This document shows positions 1-10,000 of a DNA stretch of 17,883 bases, in pieces. The notes beneath the pieces are model-generated. The model saw only the letters and a list, made by a program, of their open reading frames with translations. It was not told the origin of the DNA and searched no databases. Positions within the stretch are counted from its first letter, which is position 1; each line of letters starts with the position of its first letter. The stretch comes from Neocallimastix lanati (nom. inval.) (taxonomy: Eukaryota > Neocallimastigomycota > Neocallimastigomycetes > Neocallimastigales > Neocallimastigaceae): the NCBI GenBank assembly GCA_016946835.1, contig JACVTC010000300.1, positions 35,001-52,883 on the forward strand, in the 5' to 3' direction. The translations under genes and the position numbers were made by a program.

Positions 1-3000
1 AAAAATCTTCGAAAATTAAATTCGTCTTCTGTTTCTCCTTCTTCTTGGTGAATATCCGGAAACATGATTTCCATTGGCCAAGTATCCCTTCTTCCATATA
101 ATAGTTCAAAACTGCTGAATTTAGTTTTTGAACTTTTTGTTGTTCTAAGTGCCCATAAGACTGATGGAAGACATTCGTCCCATTCCTGTTCTTCCGTTAT
201 TAATAATCGTAATATTTTTCCAATCTCTCTATTTCTGTTTTCTATCATTCCATTTGATTGTGGATGGTGTGGTGCAGTAAAATGTACCCATGATCCATAT
301 AAATCGATCATCATTTTTGTAATATCCGAAATGAATGAGGATCCATTATCTGTTATGATTATTTCTGGTGGTCCATGTCTTGCTATTACTTCTGTTAAAA
401 ATTTAATTACCTGTTCTGATTTAATATCTGGTATAGCTTTGGCTTCTGGCCATTTAGTAAAGTAATCAACTAAAGTAATTATATATTTATTACCTTGTTT
501 TGTGGCTGGTAACGGTCCGATAATATCTAGTCCTACTCTGGTAAAAGGTTTTTCAATTGGTGTAATATGATCTTCTGTATTTTGTGGTAGTGATTTGGGT
601 CTAAATAGTTGACACTTGTGGCATGATCGAACCCACATTCTAACATCATTCCATATTCCAGGCCAGTAGTATGATTCTAAAATTCTTAAAGTAGTCTTTT
701 CAGCACCTTCATGGCCGACGTTATGAGCTCTATCAATAATATCTTTCTTATCTTCATCTCTATAAATGACTTTTAAATATAAATCGTTTTTTTTATAATA
801 TAAAGTGTTATCTATTATTTGATAATTTTTGCTAAAATATTTTCTTATACCTTCTGGTAAGTCTAAATCTCTTGGGTTGATATCACTTAAAATAGCATTA
901 ATACAATTTGTAACACTTTCATTTTGTTTTGATGGTAATCTAGATAAAGCATCTGCGAATATATTAGACTTTCCTTTTTCGTATATTAATTTTATTTTAT
1001 ATTTATTAAATTCTTCTATCCATCTAAAATGTCTATTTTTGGTTGGTATGCTATTTTCAAAAAAACCTAAAAGTGGTTTATGGTCAGTAATTACTGTTGT
1101 TATTTGTTTATTACTTACAATATATTCGCGGAATTTCTTTAAACTATAAATAACTGCTAAGCCTTCCAGATCGGTTATAGAGTAATTTTCTTCTGCAGGC
1201 TTTAAGGATCTGCTAACACAATAAATTGGATGTTCCAATTTATCTTCCTCCCGTTGCAAGAGTACACCCCCGATTCCTTTGATAGAAGCATCTGTTCTAA
1301 TAATGAATGGCCTATTGAAATCAGGAAAGGCAAGTATTGGATCTTTCAAGAGACAATTTCTTAAGTCTTCAAATGCTAAGGTACAATCATTATTCCAATT
1401 GTAATTATTATTTTTCTTTAAAAGTTTGAATAGTGGACTAGCTCTAATAGAAAAGTTTTTTATAAATTTTCTGTAATAACTTACCAAACCAAGAAATGAT
1501 CTTAATTGAGAAATATTCTTTGGGTTTTCCCATAAGGCAATACTTTGGACTTTTGATGGTGCAGTTTTTAATCCATCAGCTGTTAGTACATGTCCTAAAA
1601 CTTCGACTTTTTCTTTAAAAAATTGACACCTTTGTAAATTTATTGATAAATTATATTTTGAGAATATATCGAATACTAATTTTAAGTGTTTTATGTGCTC
1701 TTTTAAATTCTTAGAATAAACCACGATATCGTCAATATAGACAAATAAGCATTCACCTATTAATGGTAGCAATATCCGATTCATTTCTCGTTGGAATGTC
1801 GCTGGCGCATTTGTGAGTCCAAAAGGCATTACTAAAAAATTGTAATTTCCAAATTTTGTGGTGAATGATGTTTTCTCGATATCTTTCTTATTCATTGGTA
1901 TTTGGTGGTAACCAGAAAATAAATCCAATGCGGAAAATATTTTTGCACCCTTTACTGATGTTACTAATTCGTCAATGAGAGGCAAGGCATAAGAATCTTT
2001 TATTGTAATATTATTCAGTTTTCTATAATCAATACACATTCTCCATTTTCCATTTTTCTTTTGAACAAGTAATACTGGGAATGCCCATGGTGAATGGGAA
2101 GGTTCTATTAGTCCTTTGTTTAATAATGATATTATTTCCTCCTTAAGAATATTTGAATGTTCCTTTGATAATTTGTACGGTTTTAATTTTATTGGTACAT
2201 TGGTAGTTGTTATTATATTATGAGGATGCAAATTTGCAGTTGTTAATTGAGAAAGAGAAGTTGCCATACACTTTTGATTATTTAATATTAAAATTTTAAA
2301 TTCTTCCTTTATTTCAATTGGTACTTCGTTAATTATTACATTAAGAGTATTCATAAATTCATTTTCTTCTTCGTTTGAAATAATAATTGAATTAATTAAA
2401 GGTATGTCCTGTTTACTATTAATAATTTCGCTAACTTTAATTAAACCTTTATCAGTCTTCTTGTAAATAAAATCATCATCTGGGTCAATTAATAATCTAT
2501 ATTTCTTTTGTATACTTCTTCCTATAATTAAATCATAATAATTATTTGTATAGTCTATAATATAAAATTTTTCATTAATAGTTAAATTTTCACTTATTTT
2601 TAATTTTATAGTTGTATAATATTGAGTTGGTATTAATGTTCCATCAGCTAGAGCAATGGTAATTGTTTCGTCAGTTTTTACTATGTTATTTAATTCAGTT
2701 TTATTAAAACTTTCTAAGGTAATTATATTAATATTTGCACCAGTATCAAATAATACTTTAAAAGGTTGGTTATTTATTTCCCCAATGATAATCGGTATAT
2801 TAAAATTCGCTATTGAACATAAAATTCTTTCTACTCTTGGCTTTAGACCCTGTTCCAATTCTTTTCTTATTGCTGGACTTGCTGCTAATAGCTGTGCTAA
2901 ATTAATTTTTGGATAGATTGATTTGATTTCTTCAATAATATTAAACTTTTGTTCTTTATCTAATAATTTTATTTCAGTCATATTCCTTTTAGTAATAAAT

Positions 3001-3683
3001 TTTGTTGGCTTATTTTCATTATAATTATCTTTATCTAAATCAATTACATTATTTGTTTTTCTTTCATTTTTATTTTTATAATTTTCATTATCTTTATTAC
3101 TATTATCATTTTTATTATCATCATTATTCTTATTATCATAATTATTTTTATTATTTTTATTATTTTTATTATTTGTATTATTTGTATTATTTGTATTATT
3201 GGTATTATTTGTATTATTTGTATTATTTGTATTATTTGTATTATTATCATTATTATTACTAATTCCATTACTGTCATTATTATTAATAATACCATCATTA
3301 CTATGATTATTATTAAGATTTATACTTTCCTCAAGATTATTTTTATTTTCTATTTCTTGATTATTATTAGTTTCGTTATTTTCATTCTGGTTGGAGTATT
3401 CTTCTTCATTATCATCTATATCCATGGCTCTTCTTCTTTTGTCTCTAATTTCTCTTTTTTGTTGTTTTACTATTTTAATTTTGGGTTGGTTTAATATTGA
3501 AGGTTTAATAATTGATTTATTTGATAATTTTATTTTGGTTTTATTCAATTGATTTGAAGTTGTAGTCTTTTTTTTTTGTGCGGCATTAATTGTGTATATG
3601 TTATTGTTATTATTGGAATTTATTGTATTTGCAATTTTATTTATATTGGGAGATTGCGTACTCCCATTATTTATTTTAAACGT
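1..3683 (-). CDS. pol: E1 Pol polyprotein (protease-RT-RNase H-integrase), C-terminus off window
   Basis: I read every codon of this frame from 3683 to 3 and found no stop. It starts inside the gag end with no ATG (first Met codon at 3423-3425), so it must be expressed as Gag-Pol by -1 frameshifting at 3674-3680. Counting from the slip-site TTT codon, the first about 290 residues are basic and Asn-rich, with a Thr-Asn-Asn repeat around 3150-3290. Then come a retroviral-type aspartic protease motif DTGANINIIT (Asp at 2745-2747); RT with YIDDIVVYS (catalytic Asp codons 1728-1733); RNase H acidic residues at 1290-1292 (TDAS), 1164-1166 (DLEG), 1083-1085 (TDHKPL) and 951-953 (ADALSR); the integrase zinc finger HX3HX29CX2C (711-725, 612-623); and the integrase DD35E at 525-527, 348-350 and 240-242. 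The visible end lies just after LLYGRR, near the start of the integrase C-terminal domain. All catalytic residues seen are present. Confidence 0.93.
3631..3680 (-). promoter_or_regulatory. E1 programmed -1 frameshift site: slippery heptamer plus H-type pseudoknot
   Basis: On the minus strand gag ends CGT TTA AAA TAA. The heptamer T TTA AAA (3674-3680) fits X XXY YYZ in the gag frame, and a one-base slip gives TTT AAA, exactly the pol frame. After a 7-nt spacer, TGGGAG (3661-3666) pairs with CTCCCA (3647-3652). The loop segment GCAAT (3653-3657) pairs with downstream ATTGC (3631-3635), which makes an H-type pseudoknot with a 3-nt first loop. The same design with different stem sequences is found in E2 (11039-11091). 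Confidence 0.85.
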
Positions 3684-4620
3684 TCATCATTTTGTTCAGA
3701 TTCTGGGCAGTCAACTTCATTATGTCCGATCCTCATACAATTTACGCAAAAATTAATTTTTAAGTCGGAGAGCTTTTGTATTATTTCTTTTATTTCTTCA
3801 TCATTTATGCTTTGTTTTGCATTATTTCTATTATTATTAGTATTTTTATTTAATTGTTCTTTATATTGATAATAATTATTGTACTTATTATTGTAGTTAC
3901 TATTATAGGATTTATTATTATAAAAATTTTTATTTTGATATCCATACGTTGAACTATTAGCGTTATTATTATTTCCTTCCTTATTTTTATTATTTGGAGA
4001 ATAAAAATTAATATAAGAACTTTCGGATTGCCTTTTTGTAGAATTATGGCTAGTAGTTTTCTCTTTTGAAGGATTTTTATTTTTATTTTCTTTAATAAGG
4101 TTCATAATCTTTTCTTTCTTCGAAGTGATTTTCTGAGCTTCTTCTAAGGTTGTTGGTTCTTCCTCCATTAAGCTTTCGTATATTTTATTCCAATTACGAA
4201 AAGCATTTATATAATAAGATGTTACGATAACATCTGAGATTACCACAGTTTTACTTATTGGTTTAGCAATTCAGAGAATCGTATGTCAAAGTCTGTAATT
4301 GTTTCATCTTTACGTATAGTAATAGATGAAAGTTCCAGAAGTCTGGAATTCTTTGACGCAGTTTTCTTATAATACTTTGCTAAATTTGTTAATATAGTAT
4401 CATATTCATCTGGTATTTTTTTATTTAGAGAATTATAAACTATTGTCCTTGCAACACCATCTGTTATTGCAATTAAATAATCTATTTTCTCTCTTTCTTC
4501 GCTTACTTTAAAAGTAAGACACCAATGTTCGAATGCAAACTTCCATTCATCGAATGCAACTTTTGTTTTTCCGAGAATGGGAAGTCTGTTGAACGTTATT
4601 AATTTTATTTGATTTTCCAT
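3671..4620 (-). pseudogene. gag: E1 Gag (capsid + zinc knuckle), broken by one frameshift
   Basis: Two reading frames together form one Gag of about 316 residues. The 5' part (4620-4255, 121 aa, ATG start) carries the capsid-like start and ends in FSELLNQ then TAA. The 3' part (frame open from about 4272 to 3671) continues with helices ending NAFRNWNKIYESLM, an Asn/Lys-rich linker, and a CCHC zinc knuckle CVNCMRIGHNEVDC (CX2CX4HX4C) near the end. Alignment by eye to E2 Gag runs straight across the break (ITDFDIRF matches IKDFNIKY; NAFRNWNKIY matches NVEAWKRLTL). A single 1-nt loss, or equivalent, between about 4255 and 4272 therefore explains it. The ORF-like start of the second part is GTG, not a real start. 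I see no slippery heptamer here, so this is damage or a sequencing indel rather than programmed recoding. The 3' end overlaps pol. Confidence 0.85.
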
Positions 4621-4709
4621 TTTTTTTTTTTTTTTTTTTTTATATATATTTTTATTTTATTTTATTTTACTTATATATGCTACTTTATTGTATCACTATA
4701 TATGTATAT

Positions 4710-4746
<37 letters not shown>

Positions 4747-4941
4747 TATATATATTATTTACTTATATTATTTGTATTATTTTACTTATTTATATTTATA
4801 TTATTTAACTTATTTATATTATTTAACTTATTTTATTATTTTCTTCATTTAATATATATTATCTTTTCTTTGTTTTATATATAAACTAAGATTAATTTTT
4901 AATATCTAAAAATTATATATTATTACTAGTTCTATAATGGA

Positions 4942-4990
<49 letters not shown>

Positions 4991-5302
4991 TAATAATAAT
5001 TAATTATAATTTAATTTACTATATTTTTATTAATTGTGTAACTTTTAATTTTTTTTTTTTTTAAATAATTATATCAATAATTTTTAAATTAATTATTACA
5101 TTAATCTATTTAAATTAATTTCTGCTAAATATTTTATAACTATGATTTAATGGTTTTCTTTTATTTATTATTAATTTTCACTTAAGTATTTTACCTCATT
5201 GGGTTTTACATAAGAATAACTTTAATTACCTCATTGGGTTTTAATTTTTTTTTTTTTTATAGAATAAAGAATTCTACTTACCTCACCGGGCTTAGTTAGG
5301 AT
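4621..5302 (-). other. E1 5' leader, very AT-rich, no gene
   Basis: This stretch separates the gag start from the PBS. It holds several T homopolymers on the plus strand (22 T at 4620-4641, about 30 around 4711-4743, about 28 around 4961-4988), TATA-type dinucleotide runs and TTTTA/TTATTTA repeats. Frames such as 4609-4884 on the plus strand are only translations of T runs. The only non-random motif I see is the three-copy TTACCTCA repeat near the PBS, listed separately. Confidence 0.7.
5191..5294 (-). repeat. Three-copy TTACCTCAYYGGG motif in E1 leader (possible splice donors)
   Basis: Plus-strand TTACCTCATTGGGTTTTA occurs at 5191-5208 and 5226-5243, and a diverged copy TTACCTCACCGGGCTTA at 5278-5294. 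In the element's sense strand each copy reads CCCAATGAGGTAA or CCCGGTGAGGTAAG, so each contains AG|GTAA. The third continues GTAAGT, a textbook 5' splice donor. They lie just downstream of the PBS, before gag. Splicing, packaging or a simple duplication are all possible; no acceptor was pinned down. Confidence 0.5.
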
Positions 5303-5311
5303 TCTCCACCA
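5303..5311 (-). promoter_or_regulatory. E1 primer-binding site
   Basis: The sense (minus) strand reads TGGTGGAGA, complementary to a tRNA 3' end ...TCTCCACCA including the added CCA. It lies 3 nt inside the inferred LTR edge at 5315. The same nine bases start the E2 PBS at 13614-13622, although the elements differ elsewhere, which supports both calls and suggests the same primer tRNA. Confidence 0.75.
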
Positions 5312-5314
5312 GTT

Positions 5315-5988
5315 TGACAAACGTTGATTATTATCTTAATTTAGAATTTACTTCTAAAAGTGATAATAATTTGTCAATTAAAAGGGTAGTTATTAACACA
5401 AAAATGTTAATTAAAACACTACAGTTTAAAATAAGAAAAGAATATTTGTTTTTTTTTTATAATAAAACTTTATTTATCAATATAAAATTGTACTTTTTAT
5501 TATTTTGAATATTTATATTCTTAATAAAAAGTATTTAAAATAAATGAGAATAAAAGAAAATAATTTATTAAAACTTAAATTTTAAATTTTTAATTCTTGA
5601 ATTCTGATTTTTTATTTTTAAAGAAATATTTACATGTTTTTATATTTTTCTTTTAAGTTTAAATTATTTAAAATAAAACTATATAATTATTTTAAGTAAA
5701 CACTTTTAAGATAAAATAAACAATTTTGTTATTATTAATAAGTTTCTTTTTAATTAATATTAATATCAATTTAAACTGAGATTTAATTTAAAATCGTTAA
5801 AGTAAAATAAAAGAATAATTTAATATAAAATACATTGTTCTTTAAATTAAAATAATATTTATTTAATAATTTTAAATCTTTTAATTTATTTTTATTAAAA
5901 TATTATTTTATAATTATCTATAACTAATTAAGAGGGTTATTATTCCATTTTATTGATTTTTCTTAATTTATAATTTGGTTATTTATCA
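5315..5988 (-). repeat. E1 5' LTR (inferred from one copy)
   Basis: The inner edge is set by the PBS 3 nt away. The plus-strand ends are TGACAAA... and ...TTTATCA, giving near-inverted termini TGAYAAA. In the sense strand it begins TGATAAA, like the TGGTAAA start of the E2 LTR. The 674 bp are very AT-rich and non-coding; the frame at 5314-5508 has no protein-like character. The other LTR is outside the window, so the outer boundary at 5988 rests only on these termini and on the abrupt start of E2 two bases later. Confidence 0.6.
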
Positions 5989-5990
5989 AG
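5987..5990. repeat. E2 target-site duplication CAAG, left copy
   Basis: CAAG directly precedes the E2 LTR at 5991. The matching right copy follows the E2 LTR end at 14644, but E3 has split it: CAA is at 14645-14647 and an intact CAAG is at 17780-17783 beyond E3. Its first two bases are the inferred last two bases of the E1 LTR. A 4-bp duplication is within the range known for Ty3/gypsy integrases. Confidence 0.75.
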
Positions 5991-7012
5991 TGGTAGACTC
6001 GGGGTTGACACTTAGATATTTAAAATCAAGCAGGGGGGGACGGGTATTACCCTGCTTTGATTTTAAAAAAAATAAATCTTTCTTTATTAAAAATTATTTA
6101 TTTTTTTTATTAATATAAAAGTTTTTTTTTTTTTATTTAAAGTACACATATTTAATTTTTAAGAAATTGTTACAATATTTATATTTTTTTTATAAATTTA
6201 AAGTATAATTAATTGTTTATAATTTAAGTAATTTTATAGAATTATTGAATTAATTTTATATCAATAATTCATTTTTGTTTTAATTTTTATAAATATAATA
6301 ATATAGTATTCAAATATAATTTAATTAAAAATAATTATAAAATAAATATATAGAAAATAGTTTTTACTATTTTCTTTGATATTTTTAAGTTAAATAAATT
6401 GTTTTTAAAGATTAATATAATAAATTTAATAATCTTTAATTATTTTAAATAATACTTGTAATTATTTTCAAAATAAAATAAAATTTTTATAATATTTAAT
6501 TAATAAATTTGATAATATTTAAACAATAATTTTTATAATAAGTAATAATTTTTAATAATAATTTTTAATAATAAATTTAATTAATAATCTTAATAATTTT
6601 ATAATAATATTTAATAGTTATAATAAATAAATTTTTATAATAATATTTAATAATTTTAATAATTTTATAATATTAATAATTTATAATAATTTTTAGAATA
6701 ATATTTAATTAATAATTTTAATAATTTTATAATAATTTTTATAATAATATTTAATTAATATTTTTAATAATTTAGTATCTTAAAAGTATAATTTTAATAT
6801 TTACAATTGTATTTTAATATATACATATATTTAATAATATAACAATAAAGTGATTAATTAAAATTTATTTACATTATTTACAAATTAAAATTAATTTATA
6901 TCAAAATAAATTAAATTTACAATGAGGTTTAGGTTATGAAGAATATAGGAAAGTACAATTTAGTAAAGAATTATTAATAATAAAATAAAGGTTATTAATT
7001 CATTCTTTACCA
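5991..7012 (-). repeat. E2 3' LTR
   Basis: Plus-strand ends TGGTAGACTC and TTCTTTACCA give a 5-bp inverted terminus TGGTA/TACCA. The 1,022 bp match 13627-14644 almost base for base. It contains a strong hairpin with arms at 6019-6035 and 6050-6067, close to what would be the U5 end in the sense strand. The other terminus also folds back (TAAAGAAT...ATTCTTTA around 6963-7009). The middle is AATAATTTT-type AT repeats with no gene. Confidence 0.95.
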
Positions 7013-7017
7013 TGATG

Positions 7018-7025
7018 CCCCCTCT
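7018..7025 (-). promoter_or_regulatory. E2 polypurine tract
   Basis: The sense strand reads AGAGGGGG, then CATCA, then the 3' LTR start TGGTAAAG. It sits between the pol stop (7036) and the LTR, the expected place for the plus-strand primer of reverse transcription. G runs are rare in this window, which makes the tract conspicuous. Confidence 0.85.
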
Positions 7026-7035
7026 AAAACTCAAG

Positions 7036-10000
7036 CTACATCGAAGCTGAGTTATACTTGACTATATTCTTCAAATGAACATTCCTATTCATTTGAATTC
7101 CAGAATTTGGATCAGCCAAGGTAACCGTATTAAATTGTTTTTTTATAACTTTAAGAGGACCAACAAAATAAGGTTCTAGTTTAGTTCTTGAAAAATTTCT
7201 AACTAGAACTAAATCACCTTCCCTAATTCTTTTTCCCTCATTCAAACTATTCTTTTCCTCTCTTCTAGCAGCCCAATACTTATTTGCATTTTTAACATTT
7301 TCGGCTGCTTCTAAAGTCCATCGGTAATGATTTATAAATTTTTCTAACAACACTTCATCCGATGACTTATTAATATCCTTGGTAGGTCTAGCAGCAATAT
7401 CAAAAGGCTGCTGATCCTCCCTACCATAAACCAACTCAAAACTTGAATGTTTTGTTACCTTATTTTTGGTAGTTCTAAGAGCCCATAAGGCGTATGGTAA
7501 AACTTCATCCCAATCCTTATTCTTAGAACCCAACAACCTCAATAACTTGCCGATCTCTTTATTACGGTTTTCCGTAAGTCCATTACTTTCAGGATGATAT
7601 GTGGAAATAAACTTCACATATACATCATAGAGATCTAAAAATATTTTCGTCATGTCCGAGGTGAACTGAACACCATTGTCAGTTGTTATTACCTGTGGAA
7701 CACCATGACGAGCAAACACATTAATTAAGAACTTAATCACATCCTGTGATGTTATATTTTCCGTGGGTTCTGCTTCAACCCATTTGGTGAAGTAATCCAC
7801 CACAACCATAATATATTGATTATTATTCTTCGTTTTAATCAAAGGTCCAATAATATCTAAACCCAAATGTATAAAAGGACCTTCTACTTTAGTTGGAATA
7901 TTTTCTGTAGGTTCTGGATATGGTTGTGACCTATTCAACTGACACTTGTCACAACTTTGCACCACTCTTTTAATATCCATCACCATATTATTCCAATAAA
8001 AACTTTTACGAAGCCTTTGATAAGTCTTATAATATCCCTCATGACCTATCTTATGGGCTTCTAAAATAAGTTTTACTCTTTCCGTTTGATCAGTAATTAA
8101 TTTATGATAGTCATTACCATCAACAAAGTAATCTTCACCATCTATCGTGACAAATTTTTCATTTATAAAGTCTTTAATAGTTTTTGAAATCAACTCTTCT
8201 TCTTCCTTTGAAGTTAACTTAGTTGCCAATACCACAGAATCAGCTCTTTTCTTCATCCTAGATAATGCATCGGCTAACACATTTTTCTTACCCATTTGAT
8301 ATTGAATTTCAACACCAAGGGTACTAACAGTTAAGCACCACCTTGCTTGCCTAGCATTATTAGGTTCCTTATTTTTAAAGAAACTGATTAAAGGTTTATG
8401 ATCTGTTATTACTACTGTTTTATTAGGATTTCCTAATATATAAGATTTCAACTTAGTAATACAATAAATTAATGCAGCTCCTTCCAAGTCAGTAATGCCA
8501 TAATTTTTCTCGGCTTTACTTAAACTTCTACTTATATAATGAACTGGATGTTCCTTTTTGGTTTCTAAATCTTCTTGGAGTAATACTCCTCCAATACCTT
8601 CATAGGAAGCATCCGTTCTAATTATAAACCTTTGAATAAAACTTGGATATTTTAAAATTGGAGCATTTATTAACTTTTCTTTTAACAGATCAAAACTTTG
8701 TTGATGTTCATTATTCCATTTATATTTAACATTCTTTCTTAATAATTTACATAAAGGAGCAGAGATTTGGGCATATTTATCAATAAAGTTTCTATAATAT
8801 CCTACTGCTCCAAGAAAAGATCGTAATTCATGAACATCAACAGGTGCTACCCACTCCTTGATAGCCTTAATTTTGCTATCCTGGGGACTTAAACCTTTCA
8901 CTGATGCCTTATGACCTAAGACTTCTACTTCAGTCTGCATAAAGGCACATTTTTCAATGTTAATTTTCAATTTGTGTTGGCGAAATACTTCCAACACTTG
9001 ACTAATGTGGCTTATGTGTTCTTCTATACTCTTAGAGTATATTAAAATATCATCTATAAAGTTAAAAACAAACTTTCCTATAAATGGGAAAAGAATCCTA
9101 TTCATTTCCCTTTGAAATGTAGCTGGGGCTCCGGTTAAACCAAAAGGCATAACCTTGAATTGGTAGTTACCAAATTTTGTGGTGAAGGTGGTAATTTCTA
9201 CACTTTCCTCATCCATCAAAATTTGATGATAACCAGAATAAAGATCCATTGTTGTAAAAATCTGTGCCCCATCTAAACTATCAAATATCTCATCAATGTA
9301 AGGTAATGAATAAGAATCTTTAACTGTTAAATCATTAACCTTACGATAATCAATACATAATCGCCATTTACCGTTCTTCTTCGGTACTAACACTATTGGC
9401 GATGACCATTCGGAACAAGAAGGTTCAATTAATTTCTTATTAATTAATTTAATTAATTCCTCCTTAAGTATATCCGACTTAAATTTAACTAATCTATAGC
9501 ACCTTTGCTTAACTGGTTTCGCACCAGGAATTAAATTAATCTTATGTGGAGGAAGATCAGAAGGTGTTAATTCTTCTGAAGAAGTAGCAACTATTTCTAA
9601 GTTCTCCTCCAGAATTTTAATTATTTCATCTTTATATTTTTCATTTAAAGTATTTAGGAAAATTTCATGATGAATATATTGCTTTGGAGATAATCCTTCA
9701 ATTTTCTTTAAATCATTCTTTTTGGAATCCTCATCCAAAGCCTTAATCATACACAACAACTTTTCTTCATCTTCATAATCATTATTAATAGGTGCAATAA
9801 AATTAATTACTCCCTCAGGAGTAATTTGACACAAACTATATAAAATGGGGTGGATAAACAAATTATAATCAATTTGGGTTTTTAAGTTAATTAGAATATC
9901 GTAAAAAGGATCCTCCTTTTCTACTATTCTACAATTAACCATTAATACAAGATTATTAATCTTTACTGGCACCCGAATGATATAACCTTCCGAGTAATCA

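Larger units (their letters stand above)
1..5988 (-). mobile_element. E1: Ty3/gypsy LTR retrotransposon, truncated by window edge
   Basis: Read on the minus strand the order is inferred 5' LTR (5988-5315), PBS (5311-5303), leader, gag (4620-3671), -1 frameshift site, and pol running off the window at base 1. The order protease, RT, RNase H, integrase defines Ty3/gypsy. Pol has no stop codon in about 1,227 codons, so the element is not old, but gag carries one frameshift. The 3' end of integrase, the polypurine tract and the 3' LTR lie outside the window, so LTR identity and the target duplication cannot be checked here. It is related to E2 (same gene order, same frameshift design, same PBS core) but clearly a different family: the proteins differ throughout and the leader is less than half as long. 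Confidence 0.92.

Noticed and set aside
2656-2916. 86-codon plus-strand frame and similar plus frames over 1-1149
   Set aside because: They lie antisense to E1 pol, whose minus-strand frame is continuous with protease, RT, RNase H and integrase motifs.
3002-3298. Overlapping frames rich in Tyr (plus) and Ile (minus)
   Set aside because: They are translations of the ATTATTTGT-type repeat that encodes Thr-Asn-Asn in E1 pol on the minus strand.
5314-5508. 64-codon plus-strand frame
   Set aside because: Lies inside the E1 LTR, has no recognisable motif, and is expected by chance at this length.
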